64,000 bases of DNA from contig CM034136.1 of the NCBI GenBank assembly GCA_019914995.1, positions 697,270 to 761,269 of the forward strand, written 5' to 3'. Source of the stretch: Acanthochlamys bracteata (Eukaryota; Streptophyta; Magnoliopsida; Pandanales; Velloziaceae). The notes below the pieces were generated by a model, which saw only the letters and a program-made list of their open reading frames with translations, was not told the origin of the DNA and searched no databases. Within the stretch, counting starts at the first letter, position 1; every line of letters starts with the position of its first letter. Positions 51,001 through 62,704 of the stretch are shown here, piece by piece. Position numbers and translations under genes: made by a program.

Positions 51001-51290
51001 TCTTTTGCAGTTTCATGCGCGGAAAACTTGTACCATACAATCCGTTCAGAGGGACATACAATCAGTATATGGAAAGTATGCACCATATCAGTTCTTGGCA
51101 TATTGGTACTTAGTCAATCTTGTTTGTTTCTGATGAATTTCATCTTGCGAAAATCTGAAAGCCCCCCTGTTTCAGGTATGAAATTTGGGATGATTATGAG
51201 CAAAGATTTGGAAGAATGAGCGAAATGTCTAGCTCTGTCTATGGGCTTATGACGGCCACTAACATGAGAAAGAAGATATCAAGACGTTAA
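48035..51290 (+). CDS. HhH-GPD superfamily DNA glycosylase
   Basis: Five exons: 48035-48322, 49482-49645, 50278-50926, 51011-51105 and 51176-51290. They close in frame at 436 residues. The helix-hairpin-helix signature is LSGISGFGPFTCANVLMCMG, followed by the GPD-loop IPADTETIRHLK, whose Asp358 matches the catalytic aspartate of AlkA/OGG1-type base-excision glycosylases. Other family words are FGRIFRSPTLFEDMVKCILLCNCQW and CGLGYRAARIVSLAKYV. The position used by bifunctional enzymes for a Schiff-base Lys reads Phe in GFGPF, so a monofunctional, AlkA-like glycosylase is inferred; the damaged base is unknown. A basic, acidic-mixed low-complexity insert (about residues 170-225, with RKRDL and KRKQ) splits the domain and may carry a nuclear localisation signal. 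The start gives MAEVAGYGG. Exon 2 has two in-frame acceptors six bases apart (TAG before 49482 and CAG before 49488). Confidence 0.88.
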
Positions 51291-52079
51291 CGAGAACCTG
51301 GGGAATGAGTGTTGGCCCTTTCTTTTATGCATCACAAAACTGGAACCACCCTTTCAGTTCATTACTATAAGGTGAGAAATTTGGATCGAAACTTGCCATT
51401 TCTTAGGAAGTAATTTAAGGAGGGTCTTTGGGATTAAGGTGCAAACCTTCATAAAGGGTATTAACAGAAAGTTAGGATTGGCATCATGTTTTCTTTCGAA
51501 AGGAGTATTAACAAGATTGTCAAAATCAAGATTTTTAGTTGAGATCGTTTCGCTTGAGTAATATTATAAAATTAATATTTTAAATTAAAATCGTAAAATT
51601 TTATATACTAATATATTTTATAAAATTTTTTAGTTTCATTAAAATTTATTATAAATTTTTTTCTAATATTTTTAAAAAATAAGAAAATTTACAATTTTAA
51701 AAAAATATTAAAAGAACTCTTGATTAATTTATAGAAAACTTATCAAATTTATATATGAAAATTCTTTTTAAACTTTACAGAAAATTTTTAAATTTTACAA
51801 AAAAAATTTCTCAAATTAATTAATTATAAAAAATTATGAAAATTTTTTAAAATTTAAAAGTTTATCCTTTTTTAAATTTTAATCGGAATCAGGATGAAGT
51901 TTTATTAAAAAAAATATTTAAAATTTGTTGCGTAAAATCATAAAATTTTAAATTTTTAAGATTTAAATTATAATTTTGTTAATTTTGGGTATTAATGTAC
52001 AGGAATATTCATGTTGTTTTTTTAAGCTAAGATAAACTTAGTTTTAAATATATGATAATGCCGTAAGGAATGTCTTTGT

Positions 52080-52933
52080 TAGTGTGGCAATATGGGTTGG
52101 TGGGTCGGTTTTGGATCGATTTATTTAATAACTGGATTAAATTTGTTTAACTCTAATCCAAACCATGAATTTATATGAGTCAAAATTGTCAACTCTATCT
52201 AATCTATTAATAACCGGATCATTCGGATCGACCTATTTAATAATTATAATTATTAATTATTAATTATATATTTTTAAGCTTCAGCGAAATTATAAGATCA
52301 GTTCGAATGAAAGTATACGATATTTTTACTGACTAGATATAATTATGTCCGACAAAATATGCATTCATTAATGTCTTCATCGGTACTTAAAATATTCAAA
52401 AAAATTATTATTTTTACTTTTTGAAAATATATGATAACAGCTGAAATTTATGATTATAAATACATATTAATAATTTCGATAAAAATTTTAATAAATATAT
52501 CTATCTAATAAAATTTTCATAAAAATCTTTATACGAAATCTAAATTCGTTATTAAAAATACCTACATAGTAATACTTTTGATAATATTATAATTTTTATC
52601 TTACACTATTTTACTAAAGTATAAAAATAAAGAATTAATTATAAATACAATATAATTTAATAGTTTGTAAATAACTATTATCGATTATTTTTATTACTAA
52701 TATTTTATTATACGGTAAAAAAAAAAAGAATTGTTTCTTCAAAAGATGACATTTCAGATTAGTAGGTCAATTTTGGGTTAACTCGGATCAACCTATTTAA
52801 TAACCGGATCAAATTCGTTCAATCCTAATCCAACTCATATATTTATATGGATCAAAATTTTTAATCTTAGTTCTGATTAAACAGATCGATTTCGGATTGA
52901 ACTTTCAGATCGGATCATATATTGCCACTCCTA
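52080..52933. mobile_element. hAT-like MITE, copy C, composite or nested
   Basis: Left end TAGTGTGGCAA and right end TTGCCACTCCTA match the TIRs of 33942-34488. The flanks GTCTTTGT (52072-52079) and GGCTGTGT (52934-52941) agree at 6 of 8 bases, consistent with an old 8-bp target duplication. At 854 bp it is about 300 bp longer than copy A, and it repeats its own left segment in the same orientation: GATCGATTTATTTAATAAC...TTAACTCTAATCCAA near 52114-52163 and GATCAACCTATTTAATAAC...TTCAATCCTAATCCAA near 52787-52833. Confidence 0.6.
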
Positions 52934-53464
52934 GGCTGTGTCCTTCTTATCTTATCACCGCCACACACAACATTAAAGTGTATGGCTCCGCTTTTCATTC
53001 TTAAAAAATTATTAAATTTTTTGATAAATTTTTTACAATAAATTATAAAATATTCAAATATAAAAAATAATTAAATTATATAATATATATACACTTTTTG
53101 AAGATTAAAAAAAGTATATTTTATAAATTTTTTAAAATATTTTTTATTTCAGAAAAATTAATTATGATATACACAAATCATTATTACAATAGCGTTGTAT
53201 TACAGATATGGATCACATAGCTAAACCAAGAGAGATAATGTTTACCTTTGGTACAAATTTTATATTTTAATATGGATATAACGAAATTATGAAAATATTT
53301 TAATGTGGTTCTTATACATAAAGTTGTAATATATGATTATTGCTATTATCAAACAAATGGACTTTTGTTGGAAGATTTACTCTCTACAGATATTACAACA
53401 ACAAAAAAAATTGAAGGATTGAAACTTTGAATCAAAACAATAGCCATAGAGCATTATTTAGTTA

Positions 53465-53692
53465 ACGTTTGAAAGTACTTATAAATAAATTTTTTTAAAT
53501 TAAAATATTTTTAAAATATTTTAATTTTAAAAATAAGTACTATGTTTTAGATTTAAAAAAATAAAAATAATTATCAATATTGTAGAAGCTACTGCATACA
53601 CTTTTTAATACTTTTTAAAATATTATATAAAATAGTATAAAGCTTTATTAAAAATATAAAATAAAAAATTAGAATGAAATAGAATTCAAACG
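53465..53692. mobile_element. AT-rich MITE-like element, CGTTTGA/TCAAACG ends
   Basis: Left end ACGTTTGAAAGTACTTATA; right end AGAATTCAAACG. The terminal CGTTTGAA/TTCAAACG pair is an exact inverted repeat of 8 bases. A/T interior, no coding capacity. Confidence 0.55.
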
Positions 53693-55200
53693 CAATGACA
53701 CCTTAGAAATTTAAGTTTCTCGAATGAAAAATCCTTATAACATTCTTAGTTAAAAATGGAAGAAATAATTTTAAAAATTATTAATTTCTCTATGGGTTAT
53801 GAGTTTCTATAAAAAAACACAATAACAATTCTTTAGTTTAGGAAACAGAACTCGCAGCGAAAGTTTACAAGATAACATTTGCAAATATTTTACAATTTAA
53901 GTAGAATATCAATAATGAGATGCCAACCAAAAAAATATATAAGAGTTTACGTGAAAAAAACTTCTTCCTAAGAAAGATTAAAAACACACAAGCAATATTC
54001 GAAATAAACTTAGTAAATTTGAGTTTTTAAAAAATTAATTTTAAAATAAAAATATTTAATAAAAAATATTGGTTATATTAATTTTATATTAATAGTAAGT
54101 TTTAAAATTGAATTTTCAAAAAAATTTGATAAAAAAATTTTGTTTAAATTATTTATTTATTTTATATAAAAAACAAGTTTAGAAAAAACAGTTGTTCCAA
54201 TTAAGTTTACACTTTTTTCTCACCTTAGTAAACGAAAATAAAGTACTAACCACTCTTACAAGTTACCGAAGCTGAACCAAAATAATATTTTAAAAACTTT
54301 TTAGAAAATAAGTTTTATCTAAAAATAACAAACTTTTATATTTTTATATTTTTAAATAATTATAGAATATGGTGAAATTTATTTTAAATATAAATAAAAA
54401 TTTTTATAATTTAATGCCAAATACTACCAAAGTCCTTAAACGAAACATTAATGTTGCATCTCATAAACAAGTCCTTGCCTTATTTGTATAGGCGTTATGG
54501 GATTATTCAGAAGAGTATTTCAAAAACTCATTTTCATTTCATATTTTTAAATAAATTATATGATATTTATAAAATTTATTTAAAAAATTAAAAAATATAT
54601 AAAAGTTTTATATAGTAAAATTTTATTATTACATAGTATTACTATATTTTAAACTTCAAAAATAAAATTTATGTTTAAAAAAATGAATTAAAAATAAAAA
54701 ATTATTTTTTTTGACTGCCACCTAATATTCACGCTTGTTCTATCTGCGTCGCCAGCTTTTGAAATTGATATATCTAAACAAATAGATAAATAGGATATCT
54801 AGGAATACCTATAAGTTTTTTTTCAAATAAAAGATATTTTAAAATTTCTTAAAAACGAATTTAATTTTGTTCTAAAAAGTAATAAAAAATAAATAATAAG
54901 ATTTTATAATTTATTTTTAAATATTAAAAAATTATAAAGTACTATAAAATATTTATTTAAAAATATAAATTAAAATAAAATAGAGTTAAATAATACTCCA
55001 AATATTATCAAAATATACAGCTGTTGTACCCTTTGCAGCAATTAGTAGAGTGTCTTTGTGCGACCCTTAGTTGGTATCTAAAATATTCTCCAAAATTTCG
55101 TAATAAATATTTAAAATAAATCTTTTGTCAAAATTTTTTCAAAATCCAATTAAAAAATTTATTAGTATATAAAATTAATATTTATTTTTTAAATATTTTT

Positions 55201-55235
55201 ATTTTATTTTATTTTATTTTATTTTATTTTATTTT
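55201..55235. repeat. (ATTTT)7 microsatellite
   Basis: Seven perfect ATTTT units in a row, in AT-rich intergenic DNA. Confidence 0.9.
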
Positions 55236-56895
55236 CAAAAAAATAAATTTAGCTCAAAATAAACACACTCTAAAGTGACAAATGCCTGCCGTGTAATCTT
55301 CCAGGCATTTTACCAATAGTGAATCACAAATAAATGAAATAGGAAAAACTAAGTTACAAATAGTGAAATAAGTTTTAGATCAGCTGATGATGCAAGTAGC
55401 TGTAAGGAGTTAGAAACATGTATCAATTTTTTTCTCTTTTTTACTTGGTAATTAATATTTCAACTATTTTTAGAACTTGCAAGAAGTATTCATATAATTA
55501 CTAAAAAATTGCATCATATTATTTATAACCGATAATTAGAATTTTTTTATATTTATACATATCACAAATATTGGGCATTCAAATTAGGCTGAGTTCGAAT
55601 TAATAGCGTGAAAATTTTGATGGGCTTAAGTAAAAGACGAATTAATAAATCTGAAATGATATCGAAATAAAAAATATGCTAGATAATTTAAGAATAGGTG
55701 AACAATTTGTTTTGAATTGTTTCAAATAAATCATTATTTGGTGAACTTAACCGTTCATATTTTTTAATAGTTTTAAATTGACTGACTATTAAAATACATA
55801 TATATATATATAAGTGAGAGATGCTATTCTATAAATATGTGAGTAATTATTTTAACTTAGAGATTCATTTCTACAAAAAATATATACGATAATAGTAATA
55901 ATAATAGTTAAATAGTTGGGTGAAACTATTTTTCAAGATGATTAAGGGTGTGTTTTTTTCACCCAATAATTTATTTTCTTTTACTTTTAACAACTCACTT
56001 CTAAATATAAAATAACACAAAAGAATACAAGAACTCACTTCCAATTTATTTTTACTTATAAAAAATATATAAAACTTCAATCCACTTTTAAGAATATTAA
56101 TTCTAAGAACTCACTTTCAAAAAATTAACTTTCACAGCTAAAAGAAGACACACTAAATGTTTGCCAAAATTTCAAAGATAGCCCTCGTTAACCTGTTCAT
56201 GGCTTTCTTTGTTCCTGTTCTTATAAATAACACATGATCTTCTCCACCTCCATGTTCCCTTCTTGGGTATATTTAACTACTAATTAAATTCACCTTTTTT
56301 ACCAAATAAATTTACTTTTAATTTGATTTCAAAATGAAATAAATACAAAAGTTATAAAAAACACTAACTTCAAATTTTAAATTATAAAAGTAAAAATTTT
56401 ATTTTAAAATCACGTAAAATAAATATTTACTTTTTATTTAATTTTTTTCAAATTTCGAACTTATTTTTCATAAACTTGCTAAAAAGATAGACTTAGAAAC
56501 TGTTTAGTTTAACTTTTAAAAAAATAGTTTTTTAATTATATATTTTTTAATACATATTTTATAAGTATTTAAAAATTTTTATTTAAAAATTTAAATAAAA
56601 AAATTTTATGAAAAAAAATTTACATATATATTTTTATTATTTTTAAAATGAAAAAAATAAAATCTATTTAAAAAAATAAAAATATCATCTATTTTTTAAA
56701 AAAATTTTATTTTATAAATAATTTCAAACGCAACTTAAGGCACTGAGAAACACCCTCTCTCTCTCTCCGGAAAGTAACAATCAACACAAACGGACCAAAG
56801 TTGAAACTTGTAGCTGCGGATAAAAAAAATAGAAAATAAAAATTTAAAATAAAACCCATAAAAGAAAAAAAAACAAAACATAGCCAAAACAAAAA

Positions 56896-58500
56896 ATGGG
56901 TTACTTCTCTTGCCGTACAGAATCTTCCATTGCCATCTGCCGTTCAATCGCCGTCGCCGGAGATGATTCGATCAACTCAAACTCTTCGAAGTCCAACTCC
57001 AATAACAAAAGCAATCAGCAAACGAACAGCTCAATCGTAATAGATCGAGATCCATCAACACTTCGCCGCTTCACTTACCGAGAACTCGAATCAGCGACTT
57101 CGAATTTCTCCGATAAGTTTCTCCTGGGCCGTGGAAGTCATGGCGCCGTCTACAAAGCTTTGATTTCTTCAAGTACATTTGCCGTTAAACGCCCTTCACG
57201 CCGTCACGGGGCCTCCACTAATTCTAACTCTGGTGAAGTGGATAACGAGATCAACGTGCTTTCGAAGATTCGTTCTCCAAGAATTGTTAATCTTGTTGGT
57301 TTTTCTACTGATCAAACGTTGCTTGTAATGGAGTTCATGCCGAATGGAACCTTGTTCGATCTGCTACATTCGAACCCTCGCCCACCCGGTTGGACGAATC
57401 GGCTGAGGTTCGCTTTGCAGATTTCGAAAGCTTTGTTAGGTCTGCATTCAGCTTGCCCGCCGGTGATTCACCGAGACGTTAAATCAGCGAATGTTTTGCT
57501 TGACGAACGTTTCCGCGCTCGTCTTGCCGATTTCGGTCTTGCCATTCGTGAAAATTTTAGTAATTCTGCTAGTGATTCATCATCTTCTTCTGCAAATATT
57601 GCAGTGAGGACGCCTCCGGCGGGCACATTGGGGTATTTGGACCCTGGGTACATCACCCCGGAGAATGTTAGTGTAAAGACGGATGTTTTCAGCTTTGGTA
57701 TTTTGCTTTTTGAGATAATCAGCGGAAGAAAGGCAATTGATGTGGATCACTCTCCGCCATCGGTTGTGGAATGGGCGGTGCCAATGGTGAAGAGGGGGAA
57801 GGTGCTGGGGATTTTTGATCCTAGGATTTCTCCGCCAAGGGATCTTGCAGCAAGGAGGCAGCTCGCTTCGCTAGCTGCAAGTTGTGTGAGGTCTACTAGG
57901 GAGAAAAGACCGTCAATGGAACAGGTTGTCCAGCGGCTAGAGGTACTCAGCAAGACAGTGCCAGCGAAGGGGTGGAATGGTCTCTCATCAGTTGTTGCTA
58001 ATCCCTGTGCTGTAGTTGATACCCAAAATACTATTGAGAAGCTCAGAACCGAACAAATCTGTGCTGATGGAATCTTTGATTCTAGTCCAATTGTTAGAGA
58101 TGAAGAGGAAAGCAGGGTAGTAGAAGAGATACCAGCTTCCATCATTCCACCTGTGTATGGGAAACAACCGACAGCTGTGAATGTGAAGGTTGTGAGGCCA
58201 ATTAGGAATGCAAGGAAGGTGTTCTCTGATGGTAGTAATGGTGGTGTTGTGAATTTGAAGGAACTCATGGCCGTCATTGATGAAGAGCCTGTTGTGGGAT
58301 TAGGTATTAGAGCTAGAATTAGGCAACAGGCTGTAATCAGCAGGGCTAGAACTTTGAACTATCATGATAAGGACAGGATGCCATCTTTGCCACGGAATAA
58401 AACTGTTAGAGCTGCCCCATTGGAGATATCATTGAAACCTGATGAATTACTTGAGAATCAGAGGAGAATGCCTCATGGTCAAGAGGGCCATGTTCCATAA
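56896..58500 (+). CDS. Receptor-like cytoplasmic kinase (At3g51990-like)
   Basis: Intronless, 534 residues, one protein kinase domain (about 72-350) and no signal peptide or membrane segment. Kinase landmarks are all present: glycine loop GRGSHGAVY (78-86), Lys98 in AVK, Glu118 in the C helix, HRDVKSANVL with Asp194, DFG at 212-214, and the activation-segment words PPAGTLGYLDPGYI, then KTDVFSFGILLFEIISGRKAID. This fits the plant RLK/Pelle class and is most like the CRINKLY4-related cytoplasmic kinases such as At3g51990, which share an MGY-SC start. Gly2 with Cys6 is a candidate myristoylation/palmitoylation site for plasma-membrane anchoring. The long tail (350-534) is hydrophilic and unrecognised. 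A CT-rich tract lies about 130 bases upstream. Its ligand pathway and substrate cannot be read from sequence. Confidence 0.92.
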   Translation: MGYFSCRTESSIAICRSIAVAGDDSINSNSSKSNSNNKSNQQTNSSIVIDRDPSTLRRFTYRELESATSNFSDKFLLGRGSHGAVYKALISSSTFAVKRPSRRHGASTNSNSGEVDNEINVLSKIRSPRIVNLVGFSTDQTLLVMEFMPNGTLFDLLHSNPRPPGWTNRLRFALQISKALLGLHSACPPVIHRDVKSANVLLDERFRARLADFGLAIRENFSNSASDSSSSSANIAVRTPPAGTLGYLDPGYITPENVSVKTDVFSFGILLFEIISGRKAIDVDHSPPSVVEWAVPMVKRGKVLGIFDPRISPPRDLAARRQLASLAASCVRSTREKRPSMEQVVQRLEVLSKTVPAKGWNGLSSVVANPCAVVDTQNTIEKLRTEQICADGIFDSSPIVRDEEESRVVEEIPASIIPPVYGKQPTAVNVKVVRPIRNARKVFSDGSNGGVVNLKELMAVIDEEPVVGLGIRARIRQQAVISRARTLNYHDKDRMPSLPRNKTVRAAPLEISLKPDELLENQRRMPHGQEGHVP

Positions 58501-61500
58501 ATAGTGCAGTTTTGTGGAAGATCCGTTATTTGTAGTTGTCACTGTTGTTGTAACTTATCTTCATCATTGTTTACCTAAATTAGAGTCATTGCTCCAAGGT
58601 TCTTCTACTAGCAGGAGAGTTGTTCACTCAACAACTAGGGTTAGTCTCGTACATTATTTGTACCATCAAGCAAGCTTGCTTCTTGCTGTCCGCTACCATG
58701 GATGATTGTTAAGGCAAGTTCTTGTTGCCTTTGACTCTACTATTTCTCTAAAAGCCATGGAAGTATTGTGGCTTTTTAAGAGAGAAAAATTGGATCCAGC
58801 ACTTCTGCACTTCTGATTGATGTCACTTCCATATTGGTTAAATCATGCTTGCAGTCAGATTAGAAGCATCACTAAGTATAAAAGTTTGTCCAATTATGTT
58901 TTATTTACCAAAAACTCCGCTTGTACGGGTTGTAGCTTTATTCTCTTACTTGTTGCACTTTTCATCTCTAGATTGAGCAAGTGTAATATATCTGTGGGCA
59001 TAGGGATCGAATTGCTCTCTTACTACATGCATCTCTGTGTAGTAAAGCTAGTGCTTGTAATTTGTTGATCTTGTTGCCTTTTCCTGCTTAAATGAGATAG
59101 CAATTCTCTTTTGAGTGGGTTTTTACACATGCAAGTCCTTTTCGCTGTTCTGTTTGTAACATCAGATTCCTAAGTATGCAGCAGTTTATGAAGGAATTTC
59201 TGCCAAGAGCAAATCTGCAAGCTCTCATTGAAGATGAAAAGAGCTGGCAGAGGTAAAATACAAGGGACTTCGCGTTGCTTGGTTATTTGTATAGTAAGTT
59301 TCTGACTCTTGTTTGTGACCTTGCATGGAAGTGATAATTCTTTTGTTTGAACAGAACAATTTCTCCTTTAAGCTTATATAAAAGCAATGATTTCTGATAA
59401 ATTTTCTGTAAGTAGTTTGATTGTCAAGGTAAGATATTGGTAAGGCTAACCCTTGACGGAGAACTGAACGCTCAAACGTCAATAGATGAGTACAAATAAC
59501 TGTAATTCGTTACTGCTATGTTGTTTATTTGCTTTTATTGTTCTTACATTGCCATAGCTACATTAACAGAAACTTCCTGCCTTCCAGGACTAAGTTTAAT
59601 CTACTTACATACTAAGAATCAGGATGCAACAAGTGGATTAGCAGCATTCTTTTTTTTTTAAAAACCCTAGCAGCACCCTTGCAAGTAAGCATTGTTGCAA
59701 ATGCTCAAAATGCCTGATTGCTAAATCAGCTGCTAAGTGCATGAATTTCTTATACCTTTACACTTTGTTTAAATACCTATTGGACTTATACCTTACAGTA
59801 TGCCAAGACAATTTGTTGGAACTAAAAGATCTTGACTTGTTCGTCAATTTTGTTCCTATTCATGTCTCTCTTCCCACTCTTTTTTTATGTTCTTTTATTT
59901 TGTTTGAGCTTAGCTGTTTTATATATAGTCCTTGAAGTACTTCCTGCTTGCTCTGAATTCATGCTATGAGTTTTGCATTGCTGCATCAATTTCAGTAGCA
60001 GCTTGCTTTAGATGGTTGCTAAAAGTAGCTCTGCATTTCAGTAATTTCTTGGGTTTTTAATACATGGTTGCTTGGAATTTATTTTGAAATCTGTCTGCAT
60101 TAGGAGCCTAGGACTACCTGCTTATAGTGAGTGAAAATTTCTTATATTATGGAATCTGTCAATTGCCTGCTTGCACTGACTGCATGTTGCCTGCTTGCTC
60201 AGAGTGCCTGTTAGGAGTAATATAACTGTAGGAATAACATAGCTGTTTGCACTAACATACAGGTGAATGATCTCTCTCAGCCAAACAGTGATAAAGAAAG
60301 AAAGAAGTCGAACAAGTGAAAGAATTGCTAGTGAGCAAGTGTTTGTGCCTTTCTAGAGGAATGCATTAAAGAATAATTACTTTTCTGTTTTGCTGTTGGA
60401 GGTTGTTATTGAGGAAAACAACACTGCTGGGCAGTAAGCCAATAAGCTAGCAATGTAGCTGCTGATTGTTTTTATCAAGTTCTGAACTTTTGATATTTGG
60501 AGCTTTTGAGGGCTGTTAGCAATATGTGTTATATTGATATGGCATGTGTATTATGTTGATCCTTTAAATACTTGCTGCCACTGCTGGACTGATGATATAT
60601 TGATCCTTTGAATACTTGCTAGCAGCCTAGCAATTGTAACACTACTTGCTACAGAGATCCGGCAGATCAACCCCTTGACCCTTGACTCGGCGACCTGAGC
60701 ACAATTTCGGATCGATCGCCGGGTCGGGTCCTATAACTATGGTATTTAGTGCAGAATAAGTTGATCGCCTTTGGTTTTTCTCAATGTAATTGTGGTTTGC
60801 ATCAGATTTTTTTAGGATTATTTGTTTCAGTTTATCGCTGTAGTTTCTCGCAGTGTCGGCTGAGCATCTACAAATAGGAAGACTGTGAGCATAGCCAGAT
60901 CAATTTTAAGCGTATGTTTTTTTCACATATTTGTTTATTGTACTTGAGAAGTATTGACCTGATCAATTTTATATGTATTTGCAATAACAATTCTGGGAGG
61001 CAGAAAGTTTCTGGCATCAAAAAATTAGAAAAAGTTTGAAAATGCTTATAAAATATAACTTTTCTATAATAAAAAATATTTTGATTTTTTTAAAATTAAT
61101 TTTATCTTAAAAATTAATAATAACAAATAATAATAAAATTTTACGATGTCTCCGTAACAACAAATCTTTGACGGCTCAAGACCCTATGATAGCCAGAATA
61201 GTCTACTTAGCATCGTAAAGGACCTAGGAGAGGAGCCAAAGTTATCTGTGGCAGAGAGAGCCAGGATGCAAAATTTTTTATATTTTCTAAATTAAAAAAT
61301 AAATATTATAAAAATTTATTGTAAAATACAAAATTAAAAGATTGAATGAAATAGTTGTTGAAACACACTACCAAATGATGCCTTTCTTGAAATTGAACGA
61401 ATTGATGTGATGTAAGACTAAGGGCATTCTTCAGTTGCTATGGAACTATGCTTTTTCTTTACAGATTCTGAGTTTAGCACTTCATGTGTTTCAATCATCG

Positions 61501-62704
61501 TTATTAAAATTTTAATTTAAAATTTAAAATCTTATAATTGTACATCAACAAAACAATTCTACTTAGACACAAAATCTCAATTTTGATCATAAACTCCTTA
61601 AGATCCCAATTTTCTCTACAATTTTACGATTTCAATTTATAAATAATCTTACATAAATTAGAAGAGTTTTCGAAAATTTTGAGCAAAGCTGAAATAGTTA
61701 AAAAAAATCATCTGGTGCGATGATATTTGATTTATTTTCTGAAAAGTTTATTATAGGAGTAAAAAATTATATTGTGCAGTATTGTTTTGAATTGTTTTTA
61801 TTTTCTCTTTATTTTGAGGCGATAAAGACGATTATTTGTCGTCGAATTGATTGATTACATAAAAAATTAGATTTTATAGAAATAGATATAGTATTAAATG
61901 TGCATCTATAAAAAAATAATATAATTTGCAAAAAGATTATGATAATAAACTAAAGAAAATATAAAAAATTATTAATAATATAATTCATCTGAACCACAAA
62001 TATAAATGTTATTAATTTATTATAATAAGATAAAATATAAGAAAAATTATGTCTTGCACTTTTAGTAATTTTAATAAGTATTATATAAAATTTTAAAAGC
62101 ATTAAACAATCTTATAAAAAGTTATTGATAAATAAGATGTTATGATCTTACTTTAATCTTGATTTTACGATCATACACAAACGAAATAATCTTATATAAA
62201 ATTCTGATCTTAACAACTTTGGTTTCAATTACTACTCTAAATTCATTTTCACTTCCACACCAAACACTTCTTCCATAAAAATTTTACTTTAAACGCCACT
62301 TCATATACTTCATTATCACTCAAACTTTACTTTTATCAAACTCCACGTCTTGCCAAACTTTACTTTCACAAAATTCACTTTCGCGGTCATGTTAATGTGA
62401 TTGAAACACAGCCTAAGAGCGTATTCTTTTCAATCCAAAAGCAAGTTTTTTCTGCCAAAAGATCACTTCCAAATAATTTTCTATTCATTTACAATAAGTT
62501 ATTTTCTATAACTTATTTTTAAAAACACACTTTCTCAAAAAATCACTTTCTGGGTCAACAAAGAACACACCCTAAATCTTATATATGAACACAATGAAAT
62601 CTGTAGATACAACATATGTTAATAATCCTTAATAAATATTAATGTGTCGGAACTTTAAGTGAACTCAAACAAACTAATATAAAAAGTAAAAGATACAATT
62701 TGTA
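58501..62704. other. Intergenic region after the kinase: even-composition stretch, then AT-rich
   Basis: Bases 58501 to about 60900 are noticeably less AT-rich than other intergenic DNA here but contain no convincing exon. They may include a long kinase 3' end or a non-coding transcript. A short direct repeat (GTTGATCCTTTAAATACTTGCT at 60555 and ATTGATCCTTTGAATACTTGCT at 60599) lies inside. From about 61000 the DNA is AT-rich again. Bases near 62413-62573 resemble the GGGTGTGTTT-type element (GAACACACCCTAA right end). Confidence 0.5.

Larger units (their letters stand above)
51291..56895. other. Large AT-rich intergenic region with MITEs
   Basis: Bases 51291 to about 51480 are the probable 3' end of the glycosylase gene. 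Beyond that the 5.4 kb are highly AT-rich. They hold a composite hAT-like element (52080-52933), GTTTGA/GTTTAG-type elements (53465-53692, about 56506-56735 and possibly 54490-54728), a pentanucleotide microsatellite (55201-55235) and a GGGTGTGTTT-ended AT element at about 55945-56157. No gene was recognised. The CT tract at about 56753-56768 is likely in the kinase promoter or leader. Confidence 0.55.

Noticed and set aside
57747-58277. 176-codon minus-strand frame
   Set aside because: Antisense to the kinase domain tail; no recognisable protein.
60650-60760. GC-rich stretch followed by TATGGTATTTAGTGC, suggesting an LTR end and primer-binding site
   Set aside because: No matching second terminal repeat, no TG...CA boundary and no element-like coding DNA nearby; the match to a tRNA primer site is short and imperfect.
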